Below are positions 52,087-61,104 of a DNA stretch of 64,000 nt, in pieces (position 1 is the stretch's first letter; each line of letters starts with the position of its first letter). The stretch lies in the NCBI RefSeq assembly GCF_050908235.1, contig NZ_CP194340.1, one strand, 5' to 3'. Under the pieces are notes generated by a model. That model was not told the origin of the DNA and ran no database searches. It saw nothing but the letters and a program-made list of their open reading frames with translations. Source of the stretch: Pseudoramibacter alactolyticus (lineage in GTDB: Bacteria > Bacillota > Clostridia > Eubacteriales > Eubacteriaceae). Made by a program: the position numbers and the translations under genes.

Positions 52087-54543
52087 TCAATGAGAGGATG
52101 CAATATCCCAAATTTCTTTCTGATAATCGGCGATGGAGCGGTCGGACGAAAAGATGCCGGAGTTGGCGATGTTGATCGTCGCCCGCGCAAGCCAGGCATC
52201 CCGGTTGCAATAGGCTTGGCTGGCTTGCTGCTGAATATCCGCATAGGAAGCAAAATCTTTGAGCACGTAATAGGTATCGTTGCCCAAAAGCAGCGAATCG
52301 TAAATCGTCTGGAAGCTGACGCCTCCCAGGAAGCCATCAATCAGTTGATTTAAAATTTCCTGAATTCGGGAATCGCTTTGATAAATATCCAGAGAGCGAT
52401 AGCCGCCGTTGTGGTTGTAGCCTGCTACTTCATCGGCGGACATGCCGAAGGTGAAAATATTGCTCATGCCCACGTGCTCGGCGATTTCGATATTGGCGCC
52501 GTCCATCGTCCCCAATGTGAGCGCGCCGTTCATCATGAATTTCATATTGCCGGTGCCGGACGCTTCCTTGCCGGCGGTCGAAATCTGTTCGGAAATTTCC
52601 GCGGCGGGATAAATGATTTCAGCGGAAGACACGTTGAAGTTCGGCACAAAAACAACCTTGAGCTTGTCCCCAATTAACGGATCGTTGTTGATCTTGTCGG
52701 ATAGGACGTTGATCAGTTTGATGATTTCTTTCGCATAGTAATAGGAAGGGGCGGCCTTGCCGGCGAAGATATAGGTTTTCGGTACGAAATCGGCATTGGG
52801 GTTGGAACGCAGCTGATTATAAACGTGCATGATGTGCAGCGCATTGAGCAGTTGGCGTTTGTATTCGTGAATCCGTTTGACCTGCACGTCGAAAATGGAG
52901 TTCGGATTCAAGGCGATGCCCTGGGTGGCCTTGATGTGGCGAGCCAGTCGTTCTTTATTGTGCTTTTTGACAATACCAAGTTTGTCGCGGAAAGCGACGT
53001 CATCAGCATATTTTTCGAGGGCTTTGATAGCCGTCATGTTTTGGGCCTGAGTCCAATCATTCCCGATGGTGTCGCAGATCAAGTTTTTCAGCTCGGGATT
53101 GGCCGCCATCAGAAAACGCCGCGGCGTCACGCCGTTGGTCACATTGTGGAAACGATCCGGATAAACGGCATAAAAATCTTTAAAGGTTTCTTCCTTGAGG
53201 ATTTTCGTGTGCAGCTCAGCCACACCGTTAACAGAGTGGGAGCCGATAATGGCCAAATGCGCCATATGTACCTGGCCGTCTTTTAAAATGGAAATGCCGT
53301 AATTGCGCGCTTCCTGATCCGGATATTGATTGTTCATTTCAAGGATGAAGCGACGGTTGATTTCTTCGATAATCATGTAGACCCGGGGCAGGAGGTTTTT
53401 CATCATATCGATGGGCCACTTTTCGAGCGCTTCCGGTAATACGGTGTGATTGGTGAAGCTCATAGAAGCCACAGTCATCTGCCAGGCATCGTCCCATTCA
53501 TAGTTTTCTTCGTCAACCAAGATCCGCATGAACTCCGCAACGCACATGGCCGGATGGGTATCGTTGATGTGGATGCAGATTTTATCCTGGAAACCATCCA
53601 TGGCACCGTGATGCTCTTTTTTGTAGCGGCGGACAATACGTTTGAGGCCGGCGCAGACAAAGAAATATTCCTGCTTGAGTCGCAACTGCTGTCCCTCGAA
53701 ACCGTGATCGGAAGGGTAAAGTACCTGGGAAATGGCTTCAGCCTCGGATTTGCGCTGAACGGCCTTGAGGAAATGTCCCTGATTGAAGGTGTTCAGATCG
53801 AAGTCTTCTACCGGTTCGGCACTCCAAAGGCGCAGCGAGTTGACGGTTTTATTGTGATAGCCTTGAACCGGGACATCGTAGGGGACGGCGAGCACGGGTT
53901 CGTAGTTTTCGTGGATAAAAACGAGTTTGCCGCCGACTTCTTCCGCGCGAACATCACCGCCGAATTTGACGATCACGGAATTTTCCGGCTTTGCAATTTC
54001 GAAGGGATAGCCGTGCCGCAGCCAGTTGTCAGCAACTTCAACCTGTTCGTTGTTGACGATTTTCTGCTGGAACAGGCCATATTTGTAGCGAATCCCGTTG
54101 CCGTGACCGGGGAAGTTCATCGCAGCAGTGCTGTCGAGATAGCAGGCCATGAGCCGGCCGAGGCCGCCGTTGCCGAGCGCCGGGTCATGTTCTCGAGTTT
54201 GGATCTTATCATAATCCAGGCCGAGCTCCGTGAGCACTTCCGGAACAATTTGATCCCAGCCGAGGTTCATGATATAAGTGCGCAGCAGGCGACCGATCAG
54301 AAACTCAATGGAAAAGAAATAAATCTGTTTATCCGAGAAGGTGCGATTGCGGCTGTTATTGTGAGCCCATTCGGTGGTGATATTTTCCATTACGAGCTGA
54401 GCCAGTGCTTCATATTGATTTTGCGTTGTGGAATCCTCCAGCTTTTCACCGGAAATTTCTTCGACTTTCTTGATAAAAGCTTTTTTGAAAGTCTCTTTGG
54501 TCATGGTTGCATGTTCAGATTGTTTGTGGTTGAATTTAATCAT
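52087..54543 (-). CDS. glgP: Glycogen phosphorylase
   Basis: GlgP releases glucose-1-phosphate from glycogen with pyridoxal phosphate. The 818-residue protein starts after AAAGGAG. Visible are ALGNGGLGRLMACYLDSTAAM, NDTHPAM, TNHTVLPEALEKW, NVTNGVTPRRFL, the KRIHEYKRQLLNALH segment, and the PLP lysine in EASGTGNMKFMMNGALTLGTMDGANIE (SGTGNMKFMMNG). An ATG thirteen codons later is also possible but less well placed. It is the second gene of the operon. Confidence 0.97.
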   Translation of the reverse strand: MIKFNHKQSEHATMTKETFKKAFIKKVEEISGEKLEDSTTQNQYEALAQLVMENITTEWAHNNSRNRTFSDKQIYFFSIEFLIGRLLRTYIMNLGWDQIVPEVLTELGLDYDKIQTREHDPALGNGGLGRLMACYLDSTAAMNFPGHGNGIRYKYGLFQQKIVNNEQVEVADNWLRHGYPFEIAKPENSVIVKFGGDVRAEEVGGKLVFIHENYEPVLAVPYDVPVQGYHNKTVNSLRLWSAEPVEDFDLNTFNQGHFLKAVQRKSEAEAISQVLYPSDHGFEGQQLRLKQEYFFVCAGLKRIVRRYKKEHHGAMDGFQDKICIHINDTHPAMCVAEFMRILVDEENYEWDDAWQMTVASMSFTNHTVLPEALEKWPIDMMKNLLPRVYMIIEEINRRFILEMNNQYPDQEARNYGISILKDGQVHMAHLAIIGSHSVNGVAELHTKILKEETFKDFYAVYPDRFHNVTNGVTPRRFLMAANPELKNLICDTIGNDWTQAQNMTAIKALEKYADDVAFRDKLGIVKKHNKERLARHIKATQGIALNPNSIFDVQVKRIHEYKRQLLNALHIMHVYNQLRSNPNADFVPKTYIFAGKAAPSYYYAKEIIKLINVLSDKINNDPLIGDKLKVVFVPNFNVSSAEIIYPAAEISEQISTAGKEASGTGNMKFMMNGALTLGTMDGANIEIAEHVGMSNIFTFGMSADEVAGYNHNGGYRSLDIYQSDSRIQEILNQLIDGFLGGVSFQTIYDSLLLGNDTYYVLKDFASYADIQQQASQAYCNRDAWLARATINIANSGIFSSDRSIADYQKEIWDIASSH

Positions 54544-54614
54544 AAATCTCCTTTATGGGCGCATGGCGATCCGATAGGAAACGGACCGCAAGCTTTTTAA
54601 TTATTTGATTTAGC

Positions 54615-56666
54615 TCATTTATTATACGCTTTCTTGTCGATTTTCGCGATAGATTTTGGCGATTTATCTTGTTTGACTAAAGGTTTTGGATTGTCATCCT
54701 TTACGGCCGGCTGGATGGTCGGCGCTTTAGTCGGAAGTGTCGCACGTTTAGCTGTCCCCTTTCCGGTGCGAGATGTTTTGGTGCGAGCTGTTTTTTTGAT
54801 GGCGGGTTTGCGGTGCTTCACCGCTTTATAAATGAGAGCCGTCAGCCCGGGCACGCGCAGTGTCGCGGTGAACGGTTGATTGTGGCAGCCGCCTTTTTTA
54901 CCTTTGGTTGTTTTTTTGACGGGGGTGCCTTTGCCGCCGTAGGCTGCGTCGTCGGAATTAAAGAGCAGGCGATAGGTGCTGGCTGTGGGAACGCCGATAT
55001 CGTATTCCGGGTAATCCTGGGGACAAAAATTAACGAGGATGATCAAATCATCCTGGGGGTCCTTGCTCATGCGTCGGAAAATGATGATGCTCTGCTTGGC
55101 GTTGTCGGCGTCGATCCATTGGAAGCCATCCCAGCTGTGGTCTTCCTGCCAAAGCGCCGGCTCGTTTAGATAATGCTTGTTAAGATCTTGAATAAATTGA
55201 TGGAATTGCCGGTGCTTGGGATTGTCAAGCATGAACCATTCCAATTGTTCGTAATAGCGCCACTCGATGAAAGGGGCCATTTCGTTGCCCATGAAGGTGA
55301 GTTTTTTGCCGGAGTGGGTGTACATATAGGCGTAGAGCAGGCGCATCTGATCGAATTTTCCGTCGTAATCGCCGAACATTTTGTCGAGGATGGATTTCTT
55401 GCCGTGGACGATTTCGTCGTGGGACAGCGGGAGCACAAAGGTTTCCGAGAAGGCATAAGCCATTGAAAACGTCAGTTTGCTGTGAAACTGACTGCGCACA
55501 TAGGGATCCGTTTCCATATAGGAAAGCGTGTCGTGCATCCAGCCCATGTCCCATTTCATGTTAAAGCCGAGCCCGCCTTGATCCACCGGCCAGGTCACCA
55601 TCGGATAGGCGGTGGATTCCTCCGCGGCCATGATCGCATAAGGAAAGTATTTAAAAATTTCCGTGTTGAGTTTTTGCAGAAAAGCCACGGCTTCCAAGGA
55701 ATCGTTGCCGCCGAATTTATTGCGCCGCCATTCGTTTTCGTAGCCGTAATTTAAATAGATGATGCTGGCGACGCCGTCGATGCGCAGGCCGTCGATATGA
55801 TAACAGTCGAACCAATAATAAGCATTGGAGATCAAGAAATTGACCACTTCGTTTTTATTGTAGTCAAATTCCATGGTGCCCCATTGGGGATGCTCGGTGG
55901 CTTCGTAAAGATTGGTGCCGTCGAGTTTGTAAAGGCCGTGAGCGTCCTTGCAGAAGTGACCGGGCACCCAGTCGAGGATCACCGCAATGTCGTTTTGGTG
56001 CAGTCGGTCAATCAGATACATCAGTTCCTGGGGCGTACCGTAGCGGGAAGTCGGCGCGAAGAAACCCGTCAGTTGGTAGCCCCAGGAGCCATCAAAGGGG
56101 TGTTCCATCACCGGCATGAATTCCACATGGGTGTAATGCATGGCTTTTAAATAGGGGACAAGTTGATCGGCCAAGTCGTGATAGTTCAGGAAGGTGCCGT
56201 CCTCGTGGGTGCGCCAGCTGCCCAGGTGCATTTCATAAATGTTGACCGGCTTATTTTGCGACGTTTGGCCTTTTCGCGCCGCGCGCCAAGTGTCGTCATG
56301 CCAGATATAATCATCCAAAGACCAGACGACAGAGGCCGTCTGGGGGCGCACTTCGGCGTAAAAGGCATAGGGATCCGCTTTATGCGCGACTTCTTCATCG
56401 ATTTGTGTGATGCAGTATTTGTAAATCTCACCGCTTAAATCCCGGTCGATGGTGAGGGCCCATACGCCGCCGGAGTCCGGCAGCAAGGCCATCGGGTTGG
56501 CAGTCGCATCCCAGTCGTTAAAGTTGCCGACAACGGCAACCGCGCGGGCGTTGGGCGCCCAGAGACGGAAGGTGGTCTTGCCGTCTGCAGGATGCGCGCC
56601 AAAAAATTCATAACTTTGAAGGTAGTTTCCATTGTGAAAGAGATACAAGGCGACAGCATTATCCAT
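54615..56666 (-). CDS. glgB: 1,4-alpha-glucan branching enzyme with a basic C-terminal tail
   Basis: GlgB makes alpha-1,6 branches. The 683-residue protein has an N-terminal CBM48 domain (FRLWAPNARAVAVVGNFNDWD), then the GH13 barrel with LDWVPGHF, GLRIDGVASI (nucleophile Asp), AEEST (acid Glu) and LPLSHDE. The all-beta C domain ends near residue 617. A further tail of about 65 residues is strongly basic and low in complexity (KKTARTKTSRTGKGTAKR and KPLVKQDKSPKSIAKIDKK), which is unusual for GlgB. It is the first gene of the glycogen operon; AAAGGA precedes the start. Confidence 0.95.
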   Translation of the reverse strand: MDNAVALYLFHNGNYLQSYEFFGAHPADGKTTFRLWAPNARAVAVVGNFNDWDATANPMALLPDSGGVWALTIDRDLSGEIYKYCITQIDEEVAHKADPYAFYAEVRPQTASVVWSLDDYIWHDDTWRAARKGQTSQNKPVNIYEMHLGSWRTHEDGTFLNYHDLADQLVPYLKAMHYTHVEFMPVMEHPFDGSWGYQLTGFFAPTSRYGTPQELMYLIDRLHQNDIAVILDWVPGHFCKDAHGLYKLDGTNLYEATEHPQWGTMEFDYNKNEVVNFLISNAYYWFDCYHIDGLRIDGVASIIYLNYGYENEWRRNKFGGNDSLEAVAFLQKLNTEIFKYFPYAIMAAEESTAYPMVTWPVDQGGLGFNMKWDMGWMHDTLSYMETDPYVRSQFHSKLTFSMAYAFSETFVLPLSHDEIVHGKKSILDKMFGDYDGKFDQMRLLYAYMYTHSGKKLTFMGNEMAPFIEWRYYEQLEWFMLDNPKHRQFHQFIQDLNKHYLNEPALWQEDHSWDGFQWIDADNAKQSIIIFRRMSKDPQDDLIILVNFCPQDYPEYDIGVPTASTYRLLFNSDDAAYGGKGTPVKKTTKGKKGGCHNQPFTATLRVPGLTALIYKAVKHRKPAIKKTARTKTSRTGKGTAKRATLPTKAPTIQPAVKDDNPKPLVKQDKSPKSIAKIDKKAYNK

Positions 56667-57082
56667 AGATCATTATCCTTTCGAAGATGCAAACATGATG
56701 CAATAAAATACATAACGCCATGACCGCGCCAAGATGGCTTTTAAACAGCGGACATTTTGTAACACGGGTTAATTGTTATCATTATTTTAACATATCTGTA
56801 ATGAAAAGGGATGTCATTTTCATAAAAAGTGTGAAAAAATGACGCATTTGCCTTTGAAAAAATGCACAAAAAATGACCGTCGGCGAAAAAGACAATGCCC
56901 ATTTTTTGTGCGTCAAGAAAAAGCTGAACAGCAATCGGCAGCGCGTTTGCAGTGTCCGGGTTTAAATGCACTTCACTGCGCAAAATGGCGTTGAGCCGCC
57001 GATGGCTCTGTGGTATAATCAGGGCGGATTCAATCGTTATTTGCGCTGAAATCTGAAAGCGAGTAGAAGAGAAGGAGCAAAA
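56667..57082. other. Divergent regulatory region between glgB and aconitase
   Basis: Contains the aconitase promoter near 56991-57018. For glgB a TAAAAT element near 56785 is visible on the minus strand, but no -35 with right spacing. The segment 56800-56900 is rich in A/T runs; no gene. Confidence 0.4.
56991..57018 (+). promoter_or_regulatory. Promoter of the aconitase gene
   Basis: TTGAGC and TATAAT are separated by 16 bases. Confidence 0.6.
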
Positions 57083-59011
57083 ATGGGACTGACACTCACA
57101 GAAAAAATCATCCGCGATCATTTGGTCGTTGGGAAAATGGAAAAGGGAACGGAAATTGGCATTTGCATCGATCAGACCCTGACCCAGGATTCCACCGGCA
57201 CCATGGCTTATATGCAGCTGGAAGCGATGGAAGTGCCGTGGGTGAAAACCAAACGATCCTTAGCTTATGTGGATCACAACATGCTTCAGGAAGGGCCGGA
57301 AAATATGGATGACCACCTTTATATCCAGACGGTAGCCAAGAAGCACGGCGTGTATTTTTCCCGGCCGGGCAACGGCATCTGTCATCAGGTTGAAATCGAG
57401 CGATTTGGTGTGCCGGGTCAAACCCTGGTGGGGTCCGACTCCCATACACCCACTGGCGGCGGCATTGGAATGCTCGCCATCGGCGCCGGCGGCCTCGATG
57501 TGGCGGTGGCCATGGCCGGTGGTGAATATTATATCACCATGCCCCGAATCGTCCGGGTCGAGCTGACCGGGAAACTGCGTGGGGGCGTTTCTTCCAAAGA
57601 TATTATCTTGGAGGTGTTGCGTCAGTGCACCGTTAAAGGCGGGGTTAACAAAGTCTTTGAATACGCCGGACCCGGTGTCTTGACGCTGACGGTGCCGGAA
57701 CGGGCGACCATCACCAATATGGGGGCCGAGCTGGGGGCGACCACTTCTATTTTCCCGGCGGACGACATGACCCGGGCCTTCCTGAAGGCTCAGGACCGCG
57801 AAAGCGATTTTGTCGCGCTGGCCGCGGACGCCGATGCCCAATACGATCAGGTGGTGAAAATCGATCTGTCGGCGCTCGAGCCCTTGGTGGCCTGTCCCCA
57901 CAGTCCGGATGCGGTGAAAAGGGTGGCGGATCTTGAAGGCATGCCGGTCAATCAAGTGTGCATCGGATCCTGCACCAATTCGTCCTATCTTGATCTGATG
58001 AAAGTTGCCGCTATCATGAAAGGCAAAACCGTGGCCGAAAATGTGGAAATGGTTGTAGCGCCGGGCTCCCGTCAGGTGCTGACTATGCTGGCGGAAAACG
58101 GCGCGCTGGCGGATATCCTCGGCACAGGTGCCCGGGTGCTTGAATGCGGCTGCGGTCCCTGCATCGGGATGGGCCAGGCTCCCTGCACCGACGGCGTTTC
58201 CCTGCGGACCTTCAATCGTAATTTCAAAGGGCGTTCCGGAACAGTCTCGGCGGATATTTATCTGCTCAGTCCGGAAACGGCGGCGATTTCCGCCATCGAA
58301 GGCAAGCTGACGAATCCCCTGGGCAAGGTGGAACTTCCGGCGATCGTCATGCCGGAACACTTCAAAGTGAACGATAATGCCGTGGTACCGCCGGCGCCGG
58401 AAGGCGAAGACGTCGAGATTATCCGCGGACCGAATATCAAACCCTTCCCGCTGGCTAAACCGCTGAAAGCCACGGTTGAAGGCAAGGCGCTCATCGTGGT
58501 GGAGGACAATATCACGACGGATCACATCATGCCCTCGAATGCAAAACTTTTGCCTTTCCGTTCCAATATTCCCTATTTGGCAGATTATTGTCTGACGCCC
58601 TGCGATCCGGATTTTCCGCAGCGGGCCAAGGATAATGGCGGTGGCTTTATCATCGCCGGTTCCAACTATGGCCAGGGTTCCAGCCGGGAACATGCGGCGC
58701 TGGCTCCGGTTTACTTGGGCATTAAGGGTGTGGTGGCTAAATCCTTTGCGCGTATCCATAAGAACAATCTGATCAATAATGGGATCTTGCCGCTGGTTTT
58801 TGAGGATCCGGCAGATTACGACAGGATTGCCGTCGGCGACGACTTGAAAATCGACGATGCGGTTGACGCCATTGGCACGGGTCGTGTGACATTGACCAAT
58901 GTGACAAAGAACGAAAGTTATCCTTTGAGCATTGAAATTTCCGAACGCCAGCGGGAGATGCTGGTAGCCGGCGGACTGATCAATCGCATGAAAGCTCGAA
59001 AAGACGCATAA
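57083..59011 (+). CDS. acnA: Aconitate hydratase (clostridial monomeric type)
   Basis: The 642-residue protein isomerises citrate to isocitrate with a 4Fe-4S cluster. Cluster ligands are in CIGSCTNSS and in CGCGPCIGM. Other motifs are QDSTGTM, LVGSDSHTPTGGGIG and, after the linker, the swivel domain with GSNYGQGSSREHAALAP. The length near 640 residues is that of the aconitase/homoaconitase-like form common in Clostridia rather than the 900-residue AcnA. Isolated gene, likely for glutamate synthesis through the oxidative branch. Confidence 0.93.
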   Translation: MGLTLTEKIIRDHLVVGKMEKGTEIGICIDQTLTQDSTGTMAYMQLEAMEVPWVKTKRSLAYVDHNMLQEGPENMDDHLYIQTVAKKHGVYFSRPGNGICHQVEIERFGVPGQTLVGSDSHTPTGGGIGMLAIGAGGLDVAVAMAGGEYYITMPRIVRVELTGKLRGGVSSKDIILEVLRQCTVKGGVNKVFEYAGPGVLTLTVPERATITNMGAELGATTSIFPADDMTRAFLKAQDRESDFVALAADADAQYDQVVKIDLSALEPLVACPHSPDAVKRVADLEGMPVNQVCIGSCTNSSYLDLMKVAAIMKGKTVAENVEMVVAPGSRQVLTMLAENGALADILGTGARVLECGCGPCIGMGQAPCTDGVSLRTFNRNFKGRSGTVSADIYLLSPETAAISAIEGKLTNPLGKVELPAIVMPEHFKVNDNAVVPPAPEGEDVEIIRGPNIKPFPLAKPLKATVEGKALIVVEDNITTDHIMPSNAKLLPFRSNIPYLADYCLTPCDPDFPQRAKDNGGGFIIAGSNYGQGSSREHAALAPVYLGIKGVVAKSFARIHKNNLINNGILPLVFEDPADYDRIAVGDDLKIDDAVDAIGTGRVTLTNVTKNESYPLSIEISERQREMLVAGGLINRMKARKDA

Positions 59012-59032
59012 GCCGAAAATAACCCGGCAATA

Positions 59033-59073
59033 AAAAACGACTGTCCGCTTCAATGCGGGCAGTCGTTTTTATT
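59033..59073. terminator. Bidirectional terminator after aconitase
   Basis: AAAAACGACTG-CCGC pairs with GCGG-CAGTCGTTTTT; it touches the stop of the convergent gene. Confidence 0.85.
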
Positions 59074-60877
59074 AGGTTTTCTCCAAATCAGTGCATTTTA
59101 AAAAAGTGTCGTTAAAGGCTGGATCCTCCGCCAGATTAATCACCTCGCAATGTTCCGGCAGTGCATTTATTTCGCGGAGCACATCCTTGGAAAGCAGGGC
59201 GCGAATCGCACCGGATCCGGCGCCGTTGCCGCAAGCGACCACCGGAGTGTTTGGCCATTCGGGGATTAGCCCGATCTTTTGGGCGGATTCGACGCGGATG
59301 TAGTTGCCGAAGGCACCTGCAAGATAGACAGTGTCGATGTCTTTGGGAGTGAGACCGGCATGCCGGAGCAAAAGCTGGGTGGCAGTTTGGATGGCACCTT
59401 TGGCCAATTGGATCGCGCGGATATCCTTTTGGCTGATGGTGATCTCTGGGCCGCCGGCGTTTTCTTTAGTGCTGAGCAGCACGAAGCTGGTGACGCGGCC
59501 GTCTTTTCGCAGCATGGCAGCGTTGGGGTTTTGGGCAAGCGCATTCCCGGTGACAAAACGGCCACTGCGTTCAAGCAGGCCGGCGTCAAGGAGGGCGGCG
59601 ACGGCGTCGATGATGCCGGAACCGCAGATCCCCTTGGCCGGCGGGGCGTCGATCACTTGGCAGGCAAAATGATCGGTATAGGTCACGCGCTCGATGGCAC
59701 CGGAAATGCCGCGCATGCCCATGGTCAGCCCGTCTCCCTCGAGGGCGGGGCCGCAGGCGGTGGCGCAAACGGTATAGTGCTCGCGGTTGCCGACGGCGAG
59801 CTCGCCGTTAGTGCCTAAATCGATCACCAGGTGGTTGCCGCCGCGCCTGGGAAGCGCCGCAAGCAGGGCCGTGGTGTCGGAGCCGACAAAGCCGCCGAGG
59901 GGCGGCAGGAGTCGAACGATGGCTGCCGGATGAAGGGGGAGCCCGAGATCGGTCGGATGGAAAGTGAGCATGCCGGTGATTTGAGATTTAAAGGGGGCAT
60001 GGCCGAGGCCTTTCGGATTCAGACCGGCGAATAGGTGGAGCATGGTGGTATTGCCGCAGGCGATTAAATGGATGATGTTCTGTGTCTGTGCGTGTGCTTT
60101 TTGGCATAAAGTTGCCAGAAGTTTGGAAAGCGTGGCAATAATAGCTTGCTGAAGGGCATCGCCCCGGCCGCTTGCAGCGGCATCAATGCGGCTGACCACA
60201 TCGGCGCCAGAGGCACTTTGCGCGTTGCCGGCCGAAGCGGTGGCCAGCCAAGCGCCGTTCTCCAGATCGTAGAGATAGCCGGCGACGGTGGTGGTGCCGA
60301 TATCAAAGGCAGCGCCGAGCATCGATGCGGCATGATTGGAGGGGACGGCGGCGAGCATATGGCCGGCGGCCTTGGCCGCGTTGCGTGCGGTTTCGATGGG
60401 AACGAGGGGCATCTCGACCAGCACGTTCACAACAGGGCCCGGCGTGCGGCGGATGGCTTCATACGCATCATAAAGGACTTGGGGATCGTCGCAGCGCAGA
60501 TCGACAGGAAGGACCGCATTGATGGATGCCAGAAAGGCGCGGTCACTTTGCAAGTTGAGGGCATTGAAGGCGACAGGGTAGGCCGTGACAGGCGGGTTGA
60601 AAGTCAGCGGATCGAAGGCAATCGCCTCGGTCAGAATCTTTTTGTGAGCCCCATCGGGGGAAATGAGAATGTGCATGCCGTCGGAAGCCGGATATTGGCA
60701 GGCCAGCACCTCAAAGGTAAGGCCGTTTTCCTGCACCAGGGTTAGGCACTTGCCGCAGTTGCCGAGTCCGCCGCACACCAGATCCAGCGGGTGGCCGGCC
60801 GCAACGCAAGCATCGGCAACCGTGGCGCCGGCATCGACCGCACAAGTTTGTCCGTAATAGGGAAAATCAATTTGCAT
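59072..60877 (-). CDS. ASKHA-domain 2Fe-2S protein, reductive activator of corrinoid proteins (RACo-like)
   Basis: Start at 60877 follows AAGAAGG and gives 601 residues. The N-terminus is a 2Fe-2S ferredoxin domain with CGGLGNCGKC and a fourth Cys (LACQYP). A middle region follows, then an ASKHA ATPase domain: AFDIGTTTVAGYLYDLENG, LIACGNTTMLHLF, VIDLGTNGELAVG, GICGSGIIDAVAALLDAGLL, and VYLAGAFGNYI. Such proteins use ATP to drive reduction of inactive cob(II)alamin in methyltransferase corrinoid proteins. It faces away from fhs, 227 bp apart. No corrinoid protein is in the window. Confidence 0.88.
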   Translation of the reverse strand: MQIDFPYYGQTCAVDAGATVADACVAAGHPLDLVCGGLGNCGKCLTLVQENGLTFEVLACQYPASDGMHILISPDGAHKKILTEAIAFDPLTFNPPVTAYPVAFNALNLQSDRAFLASINAVLPVDLRCDDPQVLYDAYEAIRRTPGPVVNVLVEMPLVPIETARNAAKAAGHMLAAVPSNHAASMLGAAFDIGTTTVAGYLYDLENGAWLATASAGNAQSASGADVVSRIDAAASGRGDALQQAIIATLSKLLATLCQKAHAQTQNIIHLIACGNTTMLHLFAGLNPKGLGHAPFKSQITGMLTFHPTDLGLPLHPAAIVRLLPPLGGFVGSDTTALLAALPRRGGNHLVIDLGTNGELAVGNREHYTVCATACGPALEGDGLTMGMRGISGAIERVTYTDHFACQVIDAPPAKGICGSGIIDAVAALLDAGLLERSGRFVTGNALAQNPNAAMLRKDGRVTSFVLLSTKENAGGPEITISQKDIRAIQLAKGAIQTATQLLLRHAGLTPKDIDTVYLAGAFGNYIRVESAQKIGLIPEWPNTPVVACGNGAGSGAIRALLSKDVLREINALPEHCEVINLAEDPAFNDTFLKCTDLEKT

Positions 60878-61104
60878 AAAAACCTTCTTTAAAAAAATTG
60901 TCGGCAAATAAAGCTAACAAGTGATGTTGAATTGTTTTTATCTTATCGAAAACGAAGTGTAAAAACAATGGATTATCGTCAGAGTGCATTAAAATTTATT
61001 GCGCGGCGTGCTTCTCTGCATTAAAATATAAAGAAGTGTTTTGGTTCCGATTCTGGAACGGCGTTCATCTTCAATCATTTTGTCAAAGAATTAAAGGAGG
61101 CAAC

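Noticed and set aside
57260..59053. A 597-codon minus-strand frame opposite aconitase
   Set aside because: Shadow of a G+C-rich conserved gene; the aconitase frame has all cluster ligands.
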